Source: CAZEJK01 sp964512045 (GTDB taxonomy: Bacteria; Acidobacteriota; Thermoanaerobaculia; Thermoanaerobaculales; Sulfomarinibacteraceae). From it: DNA of 7,707 bases. The position numbers were made by a program, and so were the translations under genes. The stretch is taken from assembly GCA_964512045.1 (NCBI GenBank), contig CAZEJK010000248.1:1-7707 (forward strand), read 5' to 3'. The notes below the pieces were generated by a model. The model saw only the letters and a program-made list of their open reading frames with translations. It was not told where the DNA came from and ran no database searches. Below, piece after piece: positions 1 to 5,845 of this stretch. Position 1 is the first letter of the stretch, and the number at the start of each line of letters is the position of its first letter.

Positions 1-3000
1 CTGAGGTTCCACGCGCGGATCGTGCCATCGCTGCCGGCCGTCAGCACTCGGGACGGGTCGTGGGTTGCCGAGGCGTGATGGATGCGGTGGTCGGTACTCT
101 CGAGTGACGCAAAGATCGCTGCGGATCGCAGGCCGCGCTTCGGAAACAGCGTGAGCAGATGCCCCCAGAGCCTGAGAGCGGCGCGATCCTGTTGGTAGCC
201 GGGGATTGTCCGTGCCTTCTCGAGCGCCGTCAGGGCTCGGGACCACTGCTCGGAGGCGATGGCGGATGCCGCCTGATCGACGAGCGTGTGAAACTCGATG
301 TCTCGCCGTTCCAGGTCTGCCGTGGTGAGCGGGACTGTCGTGGCGAACGGCACTCGGTAGGCAGCCTGTGCGTCGAGGTGGAGGAGCTCGATACTGTGAC
401 CGTGTGCCACCGCCAGGGTCCGGCCCGCACGATCGAGCGCGATATCGTGTAGAGGGTTTGCAAACGTCAGGGTCCGTACGGGGAGACCGGTGGCGCGTTC
501 CCAAAGACGAACCGTGCGATCGGTAGCGCACGACACGAGTATCGACTCGTCAGCGTTCCAGAGGACCTGCTGGACCGTGCCCTGGTGCCCCGTAATCGTC
601 AGTACTGGCTCGAGCGTGTCGCGGTTCCATACCCGGACCGTGCGGTCCTCGCCGCCGGATGCGATCCAGTGTCCGCTCGGGCTCACGGCGACGGCCGCCA
701 CGACGCCGTGATGGCCTTCGAGCAGTGTATGGGTGTCTCCGCCCAACTCCCAAAGCCGGAGTCCGTCTCCACCTCCCGAGATCGCTATCGTGCCGTCAGA
801 TGCCAAGTCCACGGAGGAAACGAACGTCGAGTGGGCGCCAAGCTGGCGGAGACACTGGCCGGTTTCGAGATCCCAGAGGCGCACCGAGCGATCGGTGTTC
901 CCGATCAGGACCACGCGGTTGTCCGAGCCTGCGGCGATCGCCGTGGCGTACCCCGAGTGACCCAGCAGGCGACGCTCGTTCTGACCCGTGTCGAGGTTCC
1001 AAACAGTGGCAGGGACGTCGTGGGAGCGCACGACCGCGCGGCGACCGTCCGGCGTGACCGCCACCGCCCGCGAACGGCGGGCACTGTCGTCGAGATGGAC
1101 GGTGCGTTCGACTGATACCGACTCCGGAGCGGCGGAGTCGACGCGCCAGATGAGGAGATCTCTTTCGCCGCAGCGTGCCACGAGACGGCGGCCGTCGGGG
1201 GAGAATCTCAGCGCCATCGCCCCGCCTGGGGTGGTGACGGTAGCGAGATGGTCGTGCCCGGGAACGAACTGACGGATCGCATCGTCGAGCTGCTCCGGCA
1301 GGTCGACCGATCGGGAGCAGACCTGGTCCCAGAGCTGCCGGGCATCCTCGTCAGCGCCCCGGGCACGTCGAGCCGCCGCCAGCGCAGCAACCACCCGAAG
1401 GTCCGCGTCATCCTCCTGGTGAACCGAGCTCAACGTGACCTCCGCTGTCTGCCAAAGCTGCAGATCGCCGGTCCGTCGCGCTGCAGCGGCCTGGGCAAGT
1501 CCGAGATCCCGGCGGACGTCGAGAGGAGAGCGATCGCGGATTCCGTCCAGGCAGGCCACGGCGCGCTCGAAGTCGCCGAGGAACAGAAGGAGCTTGCCGA
1601 GGAGGTGCTCATCGCGCCATGTGGTTCCGTGCTCCGCGTGCAGCGATCGCATGCGGCGGATGATCTCTGCGTCGGAGATGCCGTACGTGCGCCACTCGAG
1701 GAGAGCGAGGTTGTAGGTCGCTTCGATGTGGTGGGGATCGAGCTTGAGGGTGTCTGACCAGGTGCGACGGGCGCGGTCCTCCTGGCCGAGGGCCATGTAG
1801 GAGACACCGCGGTTGTTCAGTGAATCTGCCAGCAGGAGGCTCTGCTTCGGCAGAGGTCTGGGGTACGGCTGGCCCAGCAGCCGCTCATACAGGCGCACAC
1901 CGTCCGCGCGGATCGTCTCGAAGCTCGAGGGGCGGCGACTCGGGTCCTTGGCGATCAGGGTGCGTAACCAGCGTGCCATCTCCGCGTCGAGCTCGGGAAC
2001 CAGGACGGTCGGGTCGGGCGGCTGACCGCGTGTGTGGGCGTGCATCCAACCGATCAGCTGAGACTCTCGGGAGAGGGCGTCGTGCTCGGCGGGCTGGAAC
2101 GGACGTCGCCCGCAGATGAGCTCCCATGCGATGCAGCCATACGCGTAGACGTCGCTGACGATCGACGGCCCGCGAGTGCCCAGCCAGAGCTCCGGCGCCA
2201 TGTAGGGCGGTGTTCCCATCAGGCTCCCGGCTGCCGTGACGGTTTGCCACGAGCCGGAGGATGCACCCGTTCCATCGAGCTGTCGCACGAGCTGCCCGAG
2301 ATCCGGCTCCGATGCGCTGTCGCCGTCGGACTCCGTGGCAGCGTCCTCATCGCTGATCTCGGTGTGGCGGACGAGCCCGAAGTCGGTGACGTGGGCAATG
2401 CCATCAGAGCCCATGAGCACGTTGGCAGGCTTGAGATCGCGGTGGATCAGACCGGTGTGCTGCCGACCTTCCTCATCGGCCCAGGTGAACGAGTGCGTGT
2501 GGTGCATCCCCGTTGCGATCTGGATTGCGATGTCGAGGCGCTGCTCGAGAGTGAGCGGGCGCTCCTCCTTGATCCACTCGTCCAGCGATCCGCCGTCGAT
2601 GTACTCGATGAAGATCCGTGGGATCGACCCGATCTCCTGAAGGTAGTACGCAGTGCAGATGTTCGGGTGCATGCCGAGACCGATCCATGCCTCGGCCTCG
2701 CGCAGGAAACGAGCGCGACCCCGCTCGGAGGACAGCACCGTCGGCAGGGGAGTCTTGACCGCTACGGTGCGGCCCAGCTCCCGGTCGTAACAGATGTACA
2801 CAACGCCCATGCCGCCGTGGGCAGAGTCGCGTACCTCGTACCGGCCGGCGATGACGGAGCCGATGGTCCACACACGGCTTCCGGTATGGGTGGGCAGGGT
2901 CGATCCGCCGAGCGAGGTGCGGGTCGAGATGGCGTGCTCGGCGTGATCCGGAGGCTCTGTACGAGCTGGTTCTCGTGGTGGTGCTTGCGTCGGGACGGTG

Positions 3001-3374
3001 CGCCCGGGGGCGGTGTCGGCGCGGGTCTTCGTGTGCGACTGCAGTGTGACGTCGTCGGCGGACTGCTCATCTGGATCCGTCGGCTCACCCTGGAGCTTGC
3101 GCACGTGGTCGAGAAGCTGGCGTGCGTTGGTCTGATCGGGTTCGAAGGCTAGAGAACGCTCGAGGGCGCGCGCGGCCTCGGCGAGACGTCCGAGGCGCAC
3201 CAGGCAGTAGCCAGTGTTGAACCATCCGCGAGCGCTTTCCGGCTGCAGCCCCCGCCACTGGCCGAGCAGGACCAGGGCACGGTGCCAGTCCTGCCGCTGG
3301 AGGCAGGCGTCGATCTCACGAGCGAGGCGGATGGGGTCGATCTCGGTCATCGACAGTGGATCCGATGGGTCCAT
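1..3374 (-). CDS. TPR / Ser-Thr protein kinase / TPR / WD40 repeat protein, C-terminus cut by window edge
   Basis: The minus-strand frame is open for 1124 codons from ATG 3374 to the left edge, with no stop or frameshift. Residue numbers count from that ATG. A TPR-like helical region (about 10-88) is followed by a Pro/Thr/Arg-rich linker (about 90-170). The kinase domain (about 176-500) shows HGGMGVVY at 186-193, AVK with Lys207, REAE with Glu226, HRDLKPANVL at 311-320 (RD type), DFG at 331-333, MAPE at 392-395 and DVYAYG at 408-413. All catalytic residues are present, so it should be active. TPR-like helices (about 519-690), WD40 blades (706-1008), a helical module (about 1017-1095) and a new WD40 blade (to 1124) follow. 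No membrane helix or signal peptide is visible, so it is probably cytosolic. The family phosphorylates proteins on Ser/Thr, and TPR and WD40 parts usually bind partners; substrates are unknown. ATG 3350 is an alternative start. Neither start has a clear Shine-Dalgarno. Confidence 0.93.
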   Translation of the reverse strand, partial: MDPSDPLSMTEIDPIRLAREIDACLQRQDWHRALVLLGQWRGLQPESARGWFNTGYCLVRLGRLAEAARALERSLAFEPDQTNARQLLDHVRKLQGEPTDPDEQSADDVTLQSHTKTRADTAPGRTVPTQAPPREPARTEPPDHAEHAISTRTSLGGSTLPTHTGSRVWTIGSVIAGRYEVRDSAHGGMGVVYICYDRELGRTVAVKTPLPTVLSSERGRARFLREAEAWIGLGMHPNICTAYYLQEIGSIPRIFIEYIDGGSLDEWIKEERPLTLEQRLDIAIQIATGMHHTHSFTWADEEGRQHTGLIHRDLKPANVLMGSDGIAHVTDFGLVRHTEISDEDAATESDGDSASEPDLGQLVRQLDGTGASSGSWQTVTAAGSLMGTPPYMAPELWLGTRGPSIVSDVYAYGCIAWELICGRRPFQPAEHDALSRESQLIGWMHAHTRGQPPDPTVLVPELDAEMARWLRTLIAKDPSRRPSSFETIRADGVRLYERLLGQPYPRPLPKQSLLLADSLNNRGVSYMALGQEDRARRTWSDTLKLDPHHIEATYNLALLEWRTYGISDAEIIRRMRSLHAEHGTTWRDEHLLGKLLLFLGDFERAVACLDGIRDRSPLDVRRDLGLAQAAAARRTGDLQLWQTAEVTLSSVHQEDDADLRVVAALAAARRARGADEDARQLWDQVCSRSVDLPEQLDDAIRQFVPGHDHLATVTTPGGAMALRFSPDGRRLVARCGERDLLIWRVDSAAPESVSVERTVHLDDSARRSRAVAVTPDGRRAVVRSHDVPATVWNLDTGQNERRLLGHSGYATAIAAGSDNRVVLIGNTDRSVRLWDLETGQCLRQLGAHSTFVSSVDLASDGTIAISGGGDGLRLWELGGDTHTLLEGHHGVVAAVAVSPSGHWIASGGEDRTVRVWNRDTLEPVLTITGHQGTVQQVLWNADESILVSCATDRTVRLWERATGLPVRTLTFANPLHDIALDRAGRTLAVAHGHSIELLHLDAQAAYRVPFATTVPLTTADLERRDIEFHTLVDQAASAIASEQWSRALTALEKARTIPGYQQDRAALRLWGHLLTLFPKRGLRSAAIFASLESTDHRIHHASATHDPSRVLTAGSDGTIRAWNL
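327..1259 (-). repeat. Tandem WD40 repeats (about seven blades) in the kinase C-terminal half
   Basis: Residues 706-1016 of the kinase protein contain a regular series of blades of about 40 residues. The WD-position tryptophans are at 743, 792, 834, 875, 916 and 958, and the seventh blade is degenerate (LLHL near 998). Typical GH starts are visible (GHSG 805, GHHG 887, GHQG 929), as are D-R-[TS]-V-R-[LV]-W endings. Seven blades would close one beta-propeller. A further blade with the RAWNL ending (1120-1124) sits at the window edge after a helical interruption, so a second propeller probably lies outside the window. Confidence 0.88.
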
Positions 3375-3378
3375 TGTA
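3373..3378 (-). promoter_or_regulatory. Possible -10 element for the kinase gene
   Basis: Read on the minus strand, TACAAT (5 of 6 matches to TATAAT) runs from 3378 to 3373 and overlaps the first possible ATG (3374-3372). If it is a real -10 box, transcription would start near 3366, downstream of that ATG. Translation would then have to start at ATG 3350, with a leader of about 16 nt. I found no good -35 at 16-18 bp spacing. The call rests on the hexamer and the divergent context only. Confidence 0.35.
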
Positions 3379-3416
3379 CGGGAATCTCGGCGGCGGACCA
3401 CGGCCGCCTTGCGGTG

Positions 3417-3422
3417 TACACT
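3417..3422 (+). promoter_or_regulatory. Possible -10 element for leaderless fmt transcript
   Basis: TACACT fits the TANNNT -10 pattern and ends 7 bp before the fmt ATG at 3430. Transcription would therefore begin at or next to the start codon. No Shine-Dalgarno sequence precedes this ATG, which is what a leaderless message would look like. No convincing -35 was seen. Leaderless genes are common in several bacterial phyla, but this instance is inferred from spacing alone. Confidence 0.4.
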
Positions 3423-3429
3423 GGCGGCC

Positions 3430-4365
3430 ATGAGAGTCGCATTCTTCGGAACACCCGATTTTGCCGTTCCCACGCTGCGGCGGCTTGCCGCCAGCGATCA
3501 TCAGGTTGCCCTGGTGGTGACCCGTCCAGACAAGCCCGTGGGTCGCCGTCAGGTTCTGACGCCACCACCGGTGGCGGAGCTCGCGAACGAGCTGGAGCTT
3601 CCATTAGCCCAGCCGAAGTCCCTCAAGAAGGGCGATTTCGTCGACGAGCTCCGCGCTATCGACCCCGATGTGGCAGTGGTTGTGGCGTACGGACGTCTGA
3701 TTCCGTCCGAGATGCTGGATGTGCCCCGACACGGGTGTGTCAACCTCCATCCGAGCCTCCTGCCACGGCATCGGGGACCGTCGCCGATTCAATGGGCCCT
3801 GGTCAGCGGAGACCGGGTCACCGGCGTGACCACAATGCTGCTCGACGAGGGGATGGATACCGGACCCGTTCTCCTGCAGCGTTCTACCGAGATCGATCCC
3901 AAGGAAACAGCCGAGCAGCTTTCTCCGCGGCTGGCAGAGATGGGCGCCGAGCTGATGATCGCGACCCTCGATGGGCTCGCCGACGGGTCGGTGGAGGCGA
4001 AGCCGCAAAGCGATCAGGGGGCCAACGTCACGCCGATGCTGCGCAGAGAGTTCGGCAAGGTGGAGTGGGATACGCCAGCGCGGCAGCTGGTCAACCGTCT
4101 GCGTGGCTTTACCCCATGGCCGGGTCTGTACTGCAAGCTTCGAGGCGGACGGGTCAAGCTTTTTGGCCTCGAGGAAGCGAACGTCTCAGGGGGCGATGAG
4201 CCTCCCGGAACGGTGCTCTCTGCAGACGAACGCGGGATCGTGGTTCGCTGCGGCCGGGGAACTGCGGTTCGGATTACGGAGCTGCAGCGGGAGGGACGCC
4301 GTCGGCTTCCGGTTGATGCGTTCCAGATCGGCGAGCGAGTGACCCGCGGTGAGCAGCTCAGCTAA
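3430..4365 (+). CDS. fmt: Methionyl-tRNA formyltransferase
   Basis: This cytosolic enzyme transfers a formyl group from 10-formyltetrahydrofolate to Met on the initiator tRNA. The 311-residue product has normal length for Fmt. It begins with FFGTPDFAVPTL at residues 5-16, continues with VVTRPDKPVGRR and VVVAYGRLIP, and carries the formyltransferase active site NLHPSLLP at 105-112. Asn105, His107 and Asp143 (in DEGMDTG) correspond to the family's catalytic Asn-His-Asp. The C-terminal tRNA-binding domain (about 205-311) contains the TPWPGLY motif. The start at 3430 is chosen because the protein then begins at the conserved MRVAFFGTP. The frame is open upstream, but that stretch lies opposite the kinase N-terminus. 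RGPSPIQ replaces the more usual RGAAPIQ after the active-site loop. The gene overlaps rsmB by 17 bp. The deformylase gene def, often upstream, is absent here. Confidence 0.97.
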   Translation: MRVAFFGTPDFAVPTLRRLAASDHQVALVVTRPDKPVGRRQVLTPPPVAELANELELPLAQPKSLKKGDFVDELRAIDPDVAVVVAYGRLIPSEMLDVPRHGCVNLHPSLLPRHRGPSPIQWALVSGDRVTGVTTMLLDEGMDTGPVLLQRSTEIDPKETAEQLSPRLAEMGAELMIATLDGLADGSVEAKPQSDQGANVTPMLRREFGKVEWDTPARQLVNRLRGFTPWPGLYCKLRGGRVKLFGLEEANVSGGDEPPGTVLSADERGIVVRCGRGTAVRITELQREGRRRLPVDAFQIGERVTRGEQLS

Positions 4366-5632
4366 GTCTGGCGCTGTGGGCGGACGGAGCGGCGACGAGC
4401 GCCGCGAGGCATTGCATCAGCTGTTGCGTGTGGAGGGTGGCGCGTACGCCTCGCGCCTGCTGCAGCTGCGGGGTGCGGGTCAGCGAGCGCGCGTGCTCGG
4501 TGTGCTGCGGTGGCTCCGAGCTCTCGATCACCTGTTGCAGCCGTTCTGTCGGCGGCCGATGGCGCAGCTCGACGATGAGGTGCGGTGGACGCTCCGGATC
4601 GGACTGTTCGAGATCGCGTTCCTCGGTGTACCTCCTGCGGTTGCCACTGACGCTGCGGTTCGGCTCGTGCGCCAGGCTGGCCGGCCCAACGCCAGTGGGC
4701 TGGTCAACGCCGTCCTCCGTCGTGCCCATCCGGGGTGGCGCGATCGGTGGGATGCGGCGCCGACGGCCGTACGGCTCGCCCACCCGGACTGGCTGGTGGA
4801 ACGGTGGCGGGATCGGTATCCGGGCGCGGAGGTCGAGGCGGCTCTGGCAGCGGGTCAGGAGCCTGCGTCGCTATGGGTGTGGTTTCTCGACGATGCGGCT
4901 CGTGTGGGCTTCGCCGGGACGCTGCGAGCCCATCCCTGGTGCCCGTTGGCGTTCTCGGCTTCTGAGGACGCGCGAAGGCTCGCCGCAACGGTGCGGTCGG
5001 GTGGGGCGTACGCCCAGGATCCGTCATCGCAGCTCGTGGGACATATTGCGGCGGCGTTGCTTCAGACGCGCTCGGGTTCGCGAGTGGCGCACGTGTGCGC
5101 TGCACCGGGCGGCAAGGCGGCCCGCCTGGCGACCCTGCACGATTGCTCCCAGCAGGTGGCGCTGGACCGTCACTACGGACGGTTGCGGCTGGCGCGTGAG
5201 CTTCTCGGCCGCGCTTCGACGGTCGCCCGCGTCGTGGCCGGAGACGCGAAAGCGCCACCTCTGGCGACGGGCGTGTGGGATCTCGTGGTTGTGGATGCGC
5301 CGTGTACGGGCACCGGAACCTTGCGGCGCCATCCAGAGCTGAAGTGGAGGCTGCGCCCGGAGGACCCGCAGGCGATGGCTACGACTCAGCGGGAGCTTCT
5401 CGAGTCAGCCGTACCGCTTCTGAGCCCCGGGGGAGTCGTGCTGTACTCCACCTGCTCGATCGAGTGGGAGGAGAACGAGGACGTGGTCCGATCGGTGCCC
5501 GGTCTGCATCCGGTGGAGCTCGAGCAGCTGCTACCGTCGGCAACACCTGCGATCACGTGCAGCACAGGAGGGGCTCGTCTGTTGCCAGGAGCCGACCACG
5601 ACGGCTTCACCGTGCATGCGCTCACCCGGTAG
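4349..5632 (+). CDS. rsmB: 16S rRNA (cytosine-967-C5)-methyltransferase, RsmB/Sun family
   Basis: The family uses S-adenosylmethionine to make m5C at position 967 of 16S rRNA during small-subunit assembly. The 427-residue product matches the usual length. A NusB-like helical RNA-binding domain occupies roughly residues 15-140. The Rossmann methyltransferase domain follows, introduced by AQDPSSQLVG. Motif I is CAAPGGK at 250-256. A likely SAM-ribose Asp is 273, and Asp299 lies in AGDAK. DAPCTGTG at 316-323 holds Cys319, thought to help release product. YSTCS at 366-370 holds Cys369, the nucleophile expected for this family. The GTG start at 4349 lies inside the end of fmt and shifts frame relative to it, suggesting translational coupling. 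No strong Shine-Dalgarno is seen, and GTG 4376 is a possible alternative. fmt-rsmB adjacency is common in bacteria and supports the assignment. Confidence 0.95.
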   Translation: MSSSAKSGAVGGRSGDERREALHQLLRVEGGAYASRLLQLRGAGQRARVLGVLRWLRALDHLLQPFCRRPMAQLDDEVRWTLRIGLFEIAFLGVPPAVATDAAVRLVRQAGRPNASGLVNAVLRRAHPGWRDRWDAAPTAVRLAHPDWLVERWRDRYPGAEVEAALAAGQEPASLWVWFLDDAARVGFAGTLRAHPWCPLAFSASEDARRLAATVRSGGAYAQDPSSQLVGHIAAALLQTRSGSRVAHVCAAPGGKAARLATLHDCSQQVALDRHYGRLRLARELLGRASTVARVVAGDAKAPPLATGVWDLVVVDAPCTGTGTLRRHPELKWRLRPEDPQAMATTQRELLESAVPLLSPGGVVLYSTCSIEWEENEDVVRSVPGLHPVELEQLLPSATPAITCSTGGARLLPGADHDGFTVHALTR

Positions 5633-5761
5633 GTTTTCACCGGAGCGGACTCGGAGAGCGCGGGGACCAGGCATGCGGGAAGCTGGAGTCGAGGGCTTCC
5701 AGGCGCAACGTCTGTGGCAGCGCGACCTCTACTCGTGCACCACCCTACGCCGCAGCGCGGT

Positions 5762-5790
5762 TTGCAGCGCGGCCGATCGATGGCTACCAT
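5762..5790 (+). promoter_or_regulatory. Possible sigma-70-type promoter for the acyl-CoA dehydrogenase
   Basis: TTGCAG (5762-5767) and TACCAT (5785-5790) are separated by exactly 17 bp. They match the -35 and -10 consensus at 3 of 6 and 4 of 6 positions. Transcription would start near 5797, giving a leader of about 50 nt that contains the Shine-Dalgarno at 5835. The site lies downstream of the farther in-frame starts (5714, 5780), which agrees with choosing the start at 5846. The matches are weak and the call rests mainly on spacing and context. Confidence 0.35.
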
Positions 5791-5834
5791 GCGCGACGAT
5801 CTGCGACGCCGGTTGGATCGAAGTCGGCGCCCTC

Positions 5835-5840
5835 GGAGGA
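5835..5840 (+). promoter_or_regulatory. Shine-Dalgarno site deciding the acyl-CoA dehydrogenase start
   Basis: GGAGGA lies 5 nt before ATG 5846 and is the only strong Shine-Dalgarno found in the window. The other in-frame start codons (5714, 5780, 5789, 5840) have nothing comparable in front of them. Confidence 0.75.
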
Positions 5841-5845
5841 TGTGG

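Noticed and set aside
1..1259. Possible frameshift or separate WD40 gene on the minus strand
   Set aside because: Codon-by-codon reading shows the WD40 part is in the same frame as the kinase with no stop, so it is one protein.
2034..3152. 372-codon plus-strand open frame opposite the kinase
   Set aside because: It is antisense to an uninterrupted frame with clear kinase motifs; long shadow frames are expected at this GC content, and the translation shows no recognisable domain.
3214..3429. 72-codon N-terminal extension of fmt in the same frame
   Set aside because: The family starts at MRVAFFGTP; the extension lies opposite the kinase N-terminus and is Arg/Ser-rich with no similarity to Fmt.
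3282..4199. 305-codon plus-strand frame overlapping fmt
   Set aside because: It is Arg/Gly/Ala-rich in a shifted frame inside a gene with clear Fmt motifs, as expected of a high-GC shadow.
4428..5342. 304-codon plus-strand frame overlapping rsmB
   Set aside because: It is Arg/Cys/Trp-rich and in a shifted frame; the RsmB frame has all the methyltransferase motifs.
5633..5700. Possible terminator after rsmB
   Set aside because: There is a short T-run (TTTT near 5634) and repeated CACC-CGG words, but no inverted repeat that would form a stem before it.
5714..5845. 44-codon N-terminal extension of the acyl-CoA dehydrogenase
   Set aside because: It has no Shine-Dalgarno, is Arg-rich and unlike the family, and contains the promoter-like elements, whereas ATG 5846 has GGAGGA at 5-nt spacing.
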